Source of the DNA: Thiopontia sp964344785
Lineage (GTDB): Bacteria; Pseudomonadota; Gammaproteobacteria; GCF-002020875
Reading direction: 5' to 3'
Assembly: GCA_964344785.1 (NCBI GenBank)
Contig: CAYFOR010000015.1
Location: forward strand, 1-39,250
Length of the DNA: 39,250 nucleotides
Positions 8,276 through 17,341 of the stretch are shown here, piece by piece (the first letter of the stretch is position 1; the number at the start of each line of letters is the position of its first letter). Both the position numbers and the translations under genes were made by a program. The notes under the pieces are model-generated. The model saw nothing but the letters and a program-made list of their open reading frames with translations. It searched no databases and had not been told where the DNA came from.

Positions 8276-8722
8276 ATGAAGAAAATCAACCGTAGTACCC
8301 TGAATGAGGCATTTCCCATCATCCCTGCCCTGTTACTGGCCTGGAGTGGTATGGCCGATGCCAACCCGATGTCATCCGGAGAGATGATGTTTTCCGAGCC
8401 CATTCGAATCTCGGCAATCGGTTATGGTGCAGAGAGTACTTATGAGGGATATACCGAAGGCCAGCGCATGCTGACCTCGATCCGTGCCTCGAAAATGGAT
8501 GCCTATCGTGCCCTCGCCGAGCAGGTTTACGGTGTTCGCGTCAATGGTTCAACCACCGTGTCCTCGATGGTGGCCAAGAACGATAGCTTCCGTGTCTATG
8601 TCGATGCCTATCTGCGCGGTGCCGAGATTGTAAGTATCAATCCAATCGGCAATGGCAACTACGAGACCGTGGTTGAGATGGTGATCGACAAGGATTTTTT
8701 CGACATGGCCAACGACTACTGA
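8276..8722 (+). CDS. flgP: FlgP-like outer-ring protein (LPP20 family)
   Basis: 148 aa with a signal peptide ending near ADA-NP (~28-30). The mature part has the LPP20/FlgP pattern (IRASKMDAYRALAEQVYGVR, a G.TTV segment, then AYLRGAEIV and a VVEMVI strand). In Vibrio FlgP forms part of the H-ring with FlgO and FlgT, and in Campylobacter it forms the basal disk. Vibrio FlgP is a lipoprotein; this protein has no cysteine at all and so no lipobox, and would need another way to reach the outer membrane. A good Shine-Dalgarno sequence (AGGAGAG) precedes the ATG. flgT is two genes downstream. Confidence 0.85.
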   Translation: MKKINRSTLNEAFPIIPALLLAWSGMADANPMSSGEMMFSEPIRISAIGYGAESTYEGYTEGQRMLTSIRASKMDAYRALAEQVYGVRVNGSTTVSSMVAKNDSFRVYVDAYLRGAEIVSINPIGNGNYETVVEMVIDKDFFDMANDY

Positions 8723-8820
8723 TCCCGCAACCCTTTTCGGGAAGTCTCTCTGCCTCTCACGGTCTTGCTCTACTGGATGTATAGCGAGAGGCAGAGGACT
8801 TTGATGATGGCAATACGAAT

Positions 8821-10395
8821 ATGGATGGCTCAAGATCGAAGGCGTTGCTCACTTCGCTCATCCTCTTTATTGTACTGGGGCTCTACAGCCTGACTACACT
8901 GTTTACCGTACTGATCCTGGATCTGCGCAGTGGACAGGATGAGATCGTCCATCAGCTATCTACGCTTCCAAGCCCCCCTCCCCCCAGCGTCCTGGACCAG
9001 ACTCATCGGGATGATCTGAATCTGAACAAGCTGGAGGAGATGATCGCCTATCTTCAGGCCACGGTAGACATTCTGCTTGATGATCCGCCACAGGCTGATC
9101 CAGACCCTGACTTCTCTGAGGCTCAGCAATTGATCACCAACCAGCTCGGTATCATCAGCCAGACGCTCCAGAAGAATCATGATCAACAGCAGCAACACAA
9201 CTCCAGACTGACTGAACAGATTGAGCGGCTGACATCCTCCACCACCTCCCGAAAACTGGATGCCGACATGGAGCTGGTGATTGACCGGCTCACACTCATC
9301 AAGGACCGACAGATCCAGCAGCGGACCAGCCTGACAGAACTGGACATGCTGGTTCAGCACACCATGCGATCACAGGAGCGCATGATGGCGCTGTTCGAGC
9401 AACACGCAGATGGCGCAGTCAACGGCGAACAACTTGTCCTGCTGCTGCAACAACAGAAGCAGCTGCTGCGCTCCCAGCAACAGATGGACCAGCTACTTCA
9501 GGACATGTACACCAGCCTGACACCGATAGAGTCGGCTTCCTCCGACCAACAGCCATCCGACACCGAGACAGCGAAAGATTACTTCACACGCATTTCAGAT
9601 CAGCAGGCACAGCAGCAGACCATGCTGTCTCAACTGCATGAGATGGTGCAACAGTCACTGCAGGGACAGCAATCGATATCAGAAATGCTGCCCAGATCAA
9701 ACGAAGTTGTCGATAACGAACAAATCAGGCAGCTACAGGAGCAGCAGACCCAACAGGATGCGATGCTGGGGCAACTGCATGAACAGATACAACAGGCGTT
9801 ACAGTCGCAGCAGACCACCCTGAATCCCCCCCCTCAATCTGAAGGTGTTACCGACGAGGCACAGCTGGATATCCTGCAGGAGCACCAGGCACTGCTGCTG
9901 AAACAGCAGAAGCAGCTTCTGTCGTCCCAGAAACAGATGAGGCAGTCACTGAGCAGAATCGATACCACTCAACAGCAACAGTTGCAAGAACAGCAGCCAT
10001 CAACCCCGGATCATGATCGCGAGATGCAGGAGAAGATCGACCGCCAACTGCTACAACTGATTCGACAGCTCAGGGGGATCTCTTCCTCTCAGCAGGAGAT
10101 CAAGGCGCTCAATATCAAGCAGATGGAGACCAGTACTGCCAACAGCACTGCCAGCCCCTCTTCCACACAGTTTGAGCAGATCAATCGCCGACTCGACAAT
10201 CTGACGACCCTTGTCAACAACCTCTCCAGCCGTCTCTCTGCACCACAGCAGCCCACCTCTTCTCCTGATCAGGTGAGGCAACTCCAGCAGCAACTTGAAA
10301 GGCTCAGCCAACAGCAACGTGAGAGTGAACGCAAACGCATGAACTCGGTACCACATTCGAATACAATCAGGCCGTATAGCTATAATGCAAGATAA
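8821..10395 (+). CDS. Unrecognised Gln-rich membrane-anchored coiled-coil protein
   Basis: 524 aa. One N-terminal TM (~8-33) with a short positive N-terminus suggests an inner-membrane anchor and a long periplasmic tail. The tail is Gln-rich predicted coiled coil with internal repeats. A module like QQQTMLSQLHEMVQQSLQGQ occurs at ~166-186, ~264-284 and ~310-331; a second module, QQKQLLRSQQQMDQLL, occurs at ~209-226 and ~361-376. The C-terminus is basic (RESERKRMN). An extended coiled coil could span the periplasm. Its place between flgP and flgT suggests a structural motor part linking inner membrane to the FlgP/FlgT ring. I do not recognise a family. Start codon: only this ATG is in frame with no upstream alternative nearby. 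Confidence 0.8.
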   Translation: MDGSRSKALLTSLILFIVLGLYSLTTLFTVLILDLRSGQDEIVHQLSTLPSPPPPSVLDQTHRDDLNLNKLEEMIAYLQATVDILLDDPPQADPDPDFSEAQQLITNQLGIISQTLQKNHDQQQQHNSRLTEQIERLTSSTTSRKLDADMELVIDRLTLIKDRQIQQRTSLTELDMLVQHTMRSQERMMALFEQHADGAVNGEQLVLLLQQQKQLLRSQQQMDQLLQDMYTSLTPIESASSDQQPSDTETAKDYFTRISDQQAQQQTMLSQLHEMVQQSLQGQQSISEMLPRSNEVVDNEQIRQLQEQQTQQDAMLGQLHEQIQQALQSQQTTLNPPPQSEGVTDEAQLDILQEHQALLLKQQKQLLSSQKQMRQSLSRIDTTQQQQLQEQQPSTPDHDREMQEKIDRQLLQLIRQLRGISSSQQEIKALNIKQMETSTANSTASPSSTQFEQINRRLDNLTTLVNNLSSRLSAPQQPTSSPDQVRQLQQQLERLSQQQRESERKRMNSVPHSNTIRPYSYNAR

Positions 10396-10408
10396 CCACC
10401 CCTGAACG

Positions 10409-11551
10409 ATGAAAAGAGAATCTGCTGCACTACTTATCTCTGCCCTCCTGTGCTTGCAGACGGCATCTGCGGTCTACCTCACCTCTGAGGGAAAGGCCCC
10501 GATCCGTCACAACGATATTTCCACTGCACGCTATCTCGCTACTCTGGATGCAATGAATCAGGCCAGCCTGGAGAATGGGGCACAGGTCACCTCCGACACC
10601 ATCATGAACAACCTCGCCGTCCGTTCCGATACGATCAGGATTCGTACCCAGGGCAAGGTCGGCAAGGTTCATATGCTGCATGAGTATGAGGAGGATGGAA
10701 TCTACCATGTGCGTATCTCTGCCGAGGTCAGCGATAATGCACTGAACTGCGGGTCACCCACTGCACTGGTGCATAACAAACGGGTCGGGGTAACGCTGTT
10801 CATCAACGATACACCGCAGGATACGCAGGACTTGAGGGATGTGGAGCACGGCCTTGCCCGAATGATGCTGCATCAGATCAACCGCAGCAGTGCATTGCGT
10901 GCTGTCGATCTGACGGAGTATGCCATTGTTGCCGACAATCTGGGAGAAGACCAGATTCAGGCACAGCATCTAGCGAGACAGAGTGGTGCCCAGTATATCC
11001 TGGCCGGGCGGCTCACCCAGGCCCACAGGGAAGAATTTGGCGATCTTGCCGAGAGCGGCCTGATGAAAGGCCTCTCCACACTGCTGCAGAAGGGTGCAGA
11101 AGACCGCCATGTCCAGATCGAGACCGTACTCTATGATGGTGACAGTGGAGATATCATTGCCCGAGCACAGGAGGGCATGTCCGTTTTTGGCGATACCTAT
11201 GTCGGTCGCGACCATACCGTCGGCACCCATGCATTCCGCAAGACCCGTACAGGCACCGCCTTTCAACAGTTGATCGAGCGCCATGTTCACCAACTTCGTG
11301 ATCACCTCTCCTGTGAACCGATGACCACCACCATTCTCTCCATTCAGGACAATGTCATCACCCTGCCGGTCGGCAGTAACGCAGGGATACATCCAGGAGA
11401 CCGGCTGATCATTGTCGAGCAGAACAACCCACTCAAGATCCTCGGCACGCTGCAGATCACCCAGGTCTCAACCACTCGTGCCTCCGGCATGACCGATGTC
11501 GACGCATCGACTCTCGGGATCTCGATCACTGATCTGGTACGTTCGTGGTAG
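10409..11551 (+). CDS. flgT: Flagellar H-ring assembly protein FlgT
   Basis: 380 aa with a signal peptide (cleavage near ASA-VY, ~21). The N-terminal domain (SEGKAPIRHNDISTARYLAT, then DAMNQASLENGAQV) fits the FlgT N-domain. The middle part (~120-280) has a TolB-N-like assembly, and the C-terminal ~50 residues form an SH3-like domain (LPVGSNAGIHPGDRLIIVE). In Vibrio, FlgT sits around the L/P ring and is needed to recruit MotX/MotY and the stators. It is the last gene of the operon, 13 bases after the coiled-coil gene. No Shine-Dalgarno sequence is obvious, so translational coupling is likely. Confidence 0.9.
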   Translation: MKRESAALLISALLCLQTASAVYLTSEGKAPIRHNDISTARYLATLDAMNQASLENGAQVTSDTIMNNLAVRSDTIRIRTQGKVGKVHMLHEYEEDGIYHVRISAEVSDNALNCGSPTALVHNKRVGVTLFINDTPQDTQDLRDVEHGLARMMLHQINRSSALRAVDLTEYAIVADNLGEDQIQAQHLARQSGAQYILAGRLTQAHREEFGDLAESGLMKGLSTLLQKGAEDRHVQIETVLYDGDSGDIIARAQEGMSVFGDTYVGRDHTVGTHAFRKTRTGTAFQQLIERHVHQLRDHLSCEPMTTTILSIQDNVITLPVGSNAGIHPGDRLIIVEQNNPLKILGTLQITQVSTTRASGMTDVDASTLGISITDLVRSW

Positions 11552-11889
11552 TGCCTTGAGGTTGTCCTCTCTCCTACTCGACCCAGTACTCTGACAAGGT
11601 AACCCACGGAAGAAGCCCGGATCTGAACTGGCGGACAGCACCTGGACTCATGACGGCCATTGAGATGAGTGTCACTCAATCATCATTATTACTCTTCAGT
11701 TGCCGCTGGTATCGCTATCTGTTGTAGCAAGCATCTGGATCAAATATCCATGATATCGACTGGAACGGGTGTAACTTTCAGCAAGCAACCGTTTGACAAT
11801 TAAAAAAGTACACAGATCTTTTTAGACTTCAAAAAACTTCCTTATAATTATATTTATCTACCTGTCACTATCTTGCAGGAGGGTGTTTT
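11552..11889. other. Intergenic region with kinase promoter
   Basis: This 338-base gap between flgT and the second hybrid kinase contains the sigma-70-like promoter at 11821-11848 and a strong Shine-Dalgarno sequence at 11876-11883. I found no clear terminator for the flgT operon and no small gene. Confidence 0.5.
11821..11848 (+). promoter_or_regulatory. Sigma-70 promoter of the second hybrid kinase
   Basis: TTTAGA at 11821-11826, a 16-base spacer and a perfect TATAAT at 11843-11848 lie ~40 bases upstream of the TTG start, in AT-rich DNA. This suggests expression independent of the flagellar sigma factors. Confidence 0.5.
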
Positions 11890-14448
11890 TTGGAAAAAGT
11901 AATACCAGCAGCCAGTAGCGAGCTTAGCCAACTGCATAAGCTTGGACGACTGCATGAGCTTGACCGACTGCACAAGAGGCTCTGGGTAGGGATGCTTCTT
12001 TGGACGGCACTGCTTCTCGGATTTCTCCTCTGGACTTCCAACAGCATCGACAATGAGATGCTGGGGCTGGCTCGTCAGGAAGCAATATCCAACTTCAACA
12101 AAGACAAGGTTTTTCGAGAGTGGTCCACAATGCACGGGGGCGTTTATGTCTTTGAGTCAGGCTTTACACCAGATATTCCCTGGCTAAGCCACCTCCCGGA
12201 TCAGTATATCGAGACACCAGATGGGCGACGTTTGGCTTTGATTAACCCAGCCTCCATGCTCAGGCAAATGATGGATCAATATAGTGATCTCTATGGCGTC
12301 AAAGGACGTATTACCAGTGAAGCCCCTCTAAACCCGAACAATGCACCAGATGATTGGGAGTTGGCTGCCCTGCAATCTTTTCAGGCAGGATCAAAAGAGA
12401 AGACAGCGATCCTGGACGTGGGTGGTAAACCATTTTTTCGACTCATTCGCCCGATGCAGGTCATTCCAGGGTGTCTCAAATGTCATGGACACCAAGAGGG
12501 ATACATTGTCGGTAAAACCAAGGGAGGTGTAGGTGTTTCCATTCCCTTGACTGGCTACTTGTCTCTGGCATCAGCAAGAAAACAGACCCTTTGGTTTATT
12601 TTCATACCAATATGGATAACCGGCCTTGTGTTAATTTGGAGAGATTATTCAAAAAGCAGGCTTAGAGTCATAGACCGGGTACGTTCACAAGAGGTGCTGA
12701 TTGAAGCGCATGATCGGGAAAAGAAGGCGCACCAGGCAAAAGATGAATTTCTTGCCTCCATGAGTCATGAGTTGAGAACTCCACTGGCCTCGATTCTTGG
12801 CCATTGTGAAATACTGGAAGAAGAGGCTGTTAATGCGGAGCAGCGCTACTGCCTGAAACAGATCCACCTCGCTGGAGAGACTCAGTTGGCACTGGTCAAT
12901 GATATTCTTGATATATCCAGGATTGAGTCGGGTAAGTTCGTCATTAATGAAGCCCCCTATTCCCTGAGAGAACTTCTGGATGAGGTCAAGGGGATGGCTT
13001 TCATCCAGTCAGGAAAAGAACATATCCAATTATTTATTAAACAAAACAATCAGGAAAACCACCTATTGCTGGGTGACGAGCAACACATCAAACAGATACT
13101 GCTCAATCTTCTTGGTAATGCCTATAAGTTTACATCAGAGGGCAGTATCACTTTGAATACAGATATTGTGGATGGCATGCTCCATTTTGCCGTTACCGAT
13201 ACTGGTATAGGTATCAAACCTGAAAACATGGAGAAACTCTTCATGCGCTTTGAACAGGAAGATAGCTCAATCAGTCGGCGCTTTGGCGGTAGTGGTTTGG
13301 GATTGTTCATCTCTCGGTATCTCGCCTACGAGATGGGTGGGTCGTTAAGTGCAACCAGTCAGTTGGGAAAAGGCTCCACTTTTTTCCTGCTCTTGCCCTA
13401 TCAACCAACCGAGATTGAAGATAAACCTGTGCAGGAGACAGCTTTTGATGCAGACGTTAACCACTTCCATGGTCATGTACTACTGGCAGAAGGCACTCCC
13501 GCCTTGCAAATACTGATCAGACGTATGCTGGAAAAGTATGGGCTCACTGTCACAGTCGTTGAGAATGGACAACAGGCCACTCAGCAGGTAGCCGACAACC
13601 AGTTTGACTTGATCTTTATGGACACGCAGATGACCGTAATGAATGGGGTTGAGGCCACAAAGAAAATCAGAAGAAGTGGAGTCTCTACTCCAATCTATGC
13701 CCTTACCGCCAATGTAATGCAACAACACAGTGATCTGTTCCAGCAGGCCGGCAGTAATGGTTTTCTGGCCAAACCAATCGATAAAGGTAAATTGAATGAA
13801 GTTTTGATATCCCACCTGACAAAACGTGATGCAGCCAGTGTGGATAGATTCATGGATACAAAGCAGGATGAAGAAGCAGTCAGGCTACTGGTAATCGATG
13901 ATGAGAAAACCGTGCTGGATATGTATGAATACATGCTGACAGAAAATACATGTGAAAGAGATGAACTGGATGAATATGCTGCCACATTAGAGCGTTCAGG
14001 ACCAGACGGTGAGGCCAATGAGTCTGGGCAGGACATCCCCGAAGACAGTCCGTCAACCGAATCCTATCCGATTGAGCTGACCAAGGCCATGAATGGGAAA
14101 GAGGGCTATCATCTCTTTGAACTTGCACTATCAGAAGGCAAGCCATTCACTGTTGTGATCATGGATATTGTGATGCCTGGATGGGATGGAATAGAGGTAG
14201 CAGAAAAGATTCGTACCATTGACAGTGAAGTAAAAATCATCTTTGTGACGGCTCACATGCAATCTCTCAGTAATTTGCGCAAACGAATCAAGTTGGGCTT
14301 CGACTTTCTCTACAAGCCAATCAACCGTGAGGAACTGTATCAGTTGGTCTTGTCGAATGCGGATAGCTGGTTGAAGAACAGGGAACTGGTGAACGCATAC
14401 AACCAGCTGAAAAGAAGGAAAAATGCGGCCAATTTGTTGCCTCATTGA
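11890..14448 (+). CDS. Hybrid histidine kinase with Tll0287-like CxxCH sensor and two receivers
   Basis: 852 aa. The TTG start is supported by CAGGAGGG six bases upstream. TM1 (~31-49) and TM2 (~233-251) flank a periplasmic domain resembling the DUF3365/Tll0287 family, with a c-type haem motif C195-L-K-C198-H199 followed by the conserved GYIVGKTKGGVGVSIPL segment. In the cytoplasm: HisKA with His293 (SMSHELRTPLAS), HATPase (DTGIGI, GGSGLGLF), receiver 1 (~530-645, Asp578 in FMDTQMTVMNG) and receiver 2 (~664-845, Asp759 in IMDIVMPGWDG). Receiver 1 has AEGT where an acidic pair is normal, so Mg2+ binding may be impaired. Receiver 2 has the pair (IDDE) but carries a ~50-residue Glu/Ser-rich insertion after its first helix. 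A redox or gas signal through bound haem is a reasonable inference. Confidence 0.9.
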   Translation: MEKVIPAASSELSQLHKLGRLHELDRLHKRLWVGMLLWTALLLGFLLWTSNSIDNEMLGLARQEAISNFNKDKVFREWSTMHGGVYVFESGFTPDIPWLSHLPDQYIETPDGRRLALINPASMLRQMMDQYSDLYGVKGRITSEAPLNPNNAPDDWELAALQSFQAGSKEKTAILDVGGKPFFRLIRPMQVIPGCLKCHGHQEGYIVGKTKGGVGVSIPLTGYLSLASARKQTLWFIFIPIWITGLVLIWRDYSKSRLRVIDRVRSQEVLIEAHDREKKAHQAKDEFLASMSHELRTPLASILGHCEILEEEAVNAEQRYCLKQIHLAGETQLALVNDILDISRIESGKFVINEAPYSLRELLDEVKGMAFIQSGKEHIQLFIKQNNQENHLLLGDEQHIKQILLNLLGNAYKFTSEGSITLNTDIVDGMLHFAVTDTGIGIKPENMEKLFMRFEQEDSSISRRFGGSGLGLFISRYLAYEMGGSLSATSQLGKGSTFFLLLPYQPTEIEDKPVQETAFDADVNHFHGHVLLAEGTPALQILIRRMLEKYGLTVTVVENGQQATQQVADNQFDLIFMDTQMTVMNGVEATKKIRRSGVSTPIYALTANVMQQHSDLFQQAGSNGFLAKPIDKGKLNEVLISHLTKRDAASVDRFMDTKQDEEAVRLLVIDDEKTVLDMYEYMLTENTCERDELDEYAATLERSGPDGEANESGQDIPEDSPSTESYPIELTKAMNGKEGYHLFELALSEGKPFTVVIMDIVMPGWDGIEVAEKIRTIDSEVKIIFVTAHMQSLSNLRKRIKLGFDFLYKPINREELYQLVLSNADSWLKNRELVNAYNQLKRRKNAANLLPH

Positions 14449-14634
14449 TCGGGACTGCAAAAACAGCATCGCACCTTCAATTGGCCTGCTCTCACCTGTA
14501 GTAGTTCAGACCCGACAGCACAATGTCATCATTGATATGACGGTTAAAATAAATCGAGAAGTGGTTAGATACTAGTACTCTGACTGATGGAAGTGGAACA
14601 GGTATCTCTGTTCAGTTGTAATCGATCAGGACGA

Positions 14635-15699
14635 CTAGTTAGCCTTCTGACCCAACAGCACGATTTGACTCTGCAAACCGGTAATCAGATCCAGAATACG
14701 CTTCAGTGAGGCCGAGGTACGATTGGCCAGTTCACGTTCGTTACACTCACTTTCAACCACCAGTTCATTCAGTGATTCACTGAATATGAAGAGCTGCTGC
14801 TGCCCATCCGACATCTTCTGATGGCTGGAGTCTGCTGCATCCATTGCCTGACTGGTAATCTCCTGCCATGTCTCAACCTGCTCACGAATCTCTCCGGTAA
14901 ACTCCTGGCTGCGTTGTGCGAGTGTTCTGACTTCATCGGCCACTACGGCAAAACCACGTCCCTGATCTCCGGCACGTGCTGCCTCAATAGCGGCATTCAA
15001 TGCCAGCAGATTGGTCTGTTCGGCAATTTCTCCAATACCGTCCAGCACGCTGCCAACACTCTGACTGCCCACGGCCAACTGTTTCACCTGGTCACTGGCA
15101 CGCGCAATCTCGACAGAAGCATCAGATACCATCACAGAGAGCTGTTGCAGATTCTCCTTGCAGAGCACAACGTAGTTTCCACTCTCCTGCCCTCCCTGGA
15201 TTGCATTTTCCCCGGCATAGGTAACTTCCTGCTGCAGGGTCTCGATCTGTCCCTTGACGTTATCAACCTGTGGAACAATACGGTGCAGTTCCTTGCCCGC
15301 ACCTTGAATCTGAGTCTCCAGATCTGTAATGCGCTGCTGGTCCGCAGCCAAGCTTACAGGCGGCGGCATAACCACCGGTGCCGCCGGCGGCTGATTGCGC
15401 AGTGACTCCACCTCCAGTTGCAATCCCTGAACACGCTCAGCCACTCTCATCATGAATGCCCCGACTTCAGGGTCGAGTTGCTGTGCCACTGACTGCAGTG
15501 TTGCAGGCTCGATTACCCCAACCTGCTCCAGTATGGCGAGTAGCTCTGTATAACGGCTATCTTCTCCGCCCGACTGACTGTTATCACCGGCTTTTCGCTT
15601 GGCAAGCCTGGCGACAACCACCCAGATGGCAACCACCAATAGTGCTGCCACCATTGCCACGAAAACCACTATCTGTCGATCACCCACTGACTCAATCAA
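14635..15699 (-). CDS. Single-TM MCP-like protein without a ligand domain
   Basis: 354 aa from a TTG start with AGGA eight bases upstream. One TM at ~9-29, then a linker, helical segments and a conserved MCP hairpin (~223-260: QTNLLALNAAIEAARAGDQG, then GRGFAVVADEVRTLA). The N-terminal tail is only about eight residues, so there is no periplasmic sensor. It ends with a coiled segment and no CheB/CheR pentapeptide. It lies downstream of fliK after a 165-base gap with no convincing promoter or terminator. Like the 6226 protein it is unlikely to bind an external ligand directly and may sense internally or organise the signalling array. Confidence 0.85.
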   Translation of the reverse strand: MIESVGDRQIVVFVAMVAALLVVAIWVVVARLAKRKAGDNSQSGGEDSRYTELLAILEQVGVIEPATLQSVAQQLDPEVGAFMMRVAERVQGLQLEVESLRNQPPAAPVVMPPPVSLAADQQRITDLETQIQGAGKELHRIVPQVDNVKGQIETLQQEVTYAGENAIQGGQESGNYVVLCKENLQQLSVMVSDASVEIARASDQVKQLAVGSQSVGSVLDGIGEIAEQTNLLALNAAIEAARAGDQGRGFAVVADEVRTLAQRSQEFTGEIREQVETWQEITSQAMDAADSSHQKMSDGQQQLFIFSESLNELVVESECNERELANRTSASLKRILDLITGLQSQIVLLGQKAN

Positions 15700-15864
15700 A
15701 CCGCTATTCCTGATTGCAAATATATGATGTGTCTGGCTCCTGATACAGCAGATCCCATAGCGAGCGGATGCTGATGTATATTGGATTCTCTCATCAATTT
15801 ACGACTGATCGTGAGCAATTTTTATCAAAACAGATGAAAAATAAGGAAAAACTCAGATAACTGT

Positions 15865-17244
15865 TTAGATGTAGTAGTCGACCAATCCGATCCGATCGAC
15901 CGCCATGGAGGTGATCGGCATCACTTCATCCTCCTCAAAACCGTGCCCCCACCCATTCGGACCAGCAGGGCCACCATTTGAACGCTCATCTCCTTGCTGG
16001 CCGCTCGCATGTTGCTGCTCACGATGGCCTACATTGACATCCGTCAGGGTGATGCCTTGCTGCTCCAGCATCTCCCGAATACGTGGTACCGATGCCTCCA
16101 GTACGTCCTTGACGTTGGCATTACCAGTGTGGAACATGATTTGTGCCTGATCACCATTGATTGCAAGCTTCACCTCCAGCAACCCGAGATTGGGTGGATT
16201 GAGCCTGATCTCGGCCGACTGAATCTTCTTGCCCGCCATAAAGGAGATACGCTCTCCCAGCTCGGATGACCACTGCCGTGAGGAAGGGGGGACCGGCATC
16301 CCCTTCAGTTGTACCGGCTTTTCGGTGGAGCTGGAGTTGACCTGATTGAAACCGTGCAGATCGATCCCGTTATCACCTTCTGCATTCATGGCCTGATCAA
16401 ACCTTTCCTGATTCTTCTCTTCGGCCTTTTGTGCCGCCTGTTGCGCTGCAGCCTCTCTCATCTGGGCAAACTGGTTTCTGTTTTGGGCGTCGGACGAAGG
16501 GCCACTATTGCCTCCTCCCGCCTTTTCGTCACTTCTGCTGTGGTAGAGGGCTTCATCAAACACCTCTTGTGAAAGATCAACCTCTTCCAACCCCTCTTCC
16601 AGTTCAGCATTCTGCTGCTGTGCAGCGGCTACCTGTGGCCCCACAATCTCGGCATTCTTTTCCCGGGCCTCTTCCGCCTCCTGCTGCAGTGAGCCGATGT
16701 TCTCCGTCAGCTCCTCATTGAGACCGGCAAGCTCTTCACCGGCAACGGATAGTTCGTCTCCTGTTTCATCCTCGACACTACCCTCACCATTCTCGGCCTG
16801 GGCCTCCTCCTGATCCTCTTTCGCCTCCTTGGCCTCTTTGGCTTCCTTGGCCTCTTTTGCCTCCGCAGCGCGTTTATCACCAGCCGCCTTCTCGGCCGCC
16901 TCACTCTTTTCAGCTCTTGCATCCGCATCAGCCTTGTCCGCCCGCTTCTCGGCTTCAGCCTTCTCGGCCTGGGCTTCCGCCTGCTGTTTACGCTCTACTG
17001 CCGCATCATTGCCGTTCTCCGGCAAGTTATTCCGCTTCTGATCCTCTTTTTCCGCAGATTTGCCCTCATTCTTGTCCATTTTCTTCGACAAGAGGTCCGA
17101 AAAGCCATCTTTTCCAGCGCCTTTCAGGGATGAGTCGGCCAACGTACCAGACTCAATCATAAACAGATCATTGGTCAGAGACAGTGCACCGGCTTGCGCC
17201 TTGCTCTGCGATGCCAACAGGGGGTTGTTCATTGCCGTTTCCAT
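15865..17244 (-). CDS. fliK: Flagellar hook-length control protein FliK
   Basis: 459 aa, the canonical FliK of the locus. The N-terminus is flexible, followed by a highly charged Lys/Glu/Ala region (~84-150) containing tandem EAK-type repeats (four near-identical units around 129-141). The C-terminal specificity domain (~325-408) has the diagnostic LNPPNLG motif at ~348-354 and an amphipathic VLEASVPRIREMLEQQGI helix, then a Gly/Gln-rich tail. FliK is exported, measures the hook and flips FlhB specificity from rod/hook to filament substrates. The start is set by AGGAGCG six bases upstream; an earlier ATG four bases before is out of frame. It has its own sigma-54 promoter in the gap after fliJ. 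Confidence 0.92.
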   Translation of the reverse strand: METAMNNPLLASQSKAQAGALSLTNDLFMIESGTLADSSLKGAGKDGFSDLLSKKMDKNEGKSAEKEDQKRNNLPENGNDAAVERKQQAEAQAEKAEAEKRADKADADARAEKSEAAEKAAGDKRAAEAKEAKEAKEAKEAKEDQEEAQAENGEGSVEDETGDELSVAGEELAGLNEELTENIGSLQQEAEEAREKNAEIVGPQVAAAQQQNAELEEGLEEVDLSQEVFDEALYHSRSDEKAGGGNSGPSSDAQNRNQFAQMREAAAQQAAQKAEEKNQERFDQAMNAEGDNGIDLHGFNQVNSSSTEKPVQLKGMPVPPSSRQWSSELGERISFMAGKKIQSAEIRLNPPNLGLLEVKLAINGDQAQIMFHTGNANVKDVLEASVPRIREMLEQQGITLTDVNVGHREQQHASGQQGDERSNGGPAGPNGWGHGFEEDEVMPITSMAVDRIGLVDYYI

Positions 17245-17287
17245 CCATCGCTCCTCTTGCGTTAACAGGAATTAGTAGCTAAGAATC

Positions 17288-17303
17288 AGCAATCATCGTG
17301 CCA
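17288..17303 (-). promoter_or_regulatory. Sigma-54 promoter of fliK
   Basis: On the minus strand this reads TGGCACGATGATTGCT, a perfect match to TGGCACG-N4-TTGCW. The expected start is near 17277, with a ~30-base leader to the fliK ATG at 17244. It separates fliK transcription from the upstream fliE-fliJ operon. Confidence 0.92.
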
Positions 17304-17341
17304 AACTGCATGGAAGCTTAAAATTCAGGCTCTGACTCTCT

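Noticed and set aside
11587..14584. AGTACTCTGAC repeated on both sides of the second hybrid kinase
   Set aside because: An 11-base match between two places in 39 kb is expected by chance, and there are no other signs of a transposed unit.
16824..16864. Short tandem repeat as a possible CRISPR or minisatellite
   Set aside because: It encodes the EAK repeats of FliK in frame. There are no spacers and the units are only about nine bases.
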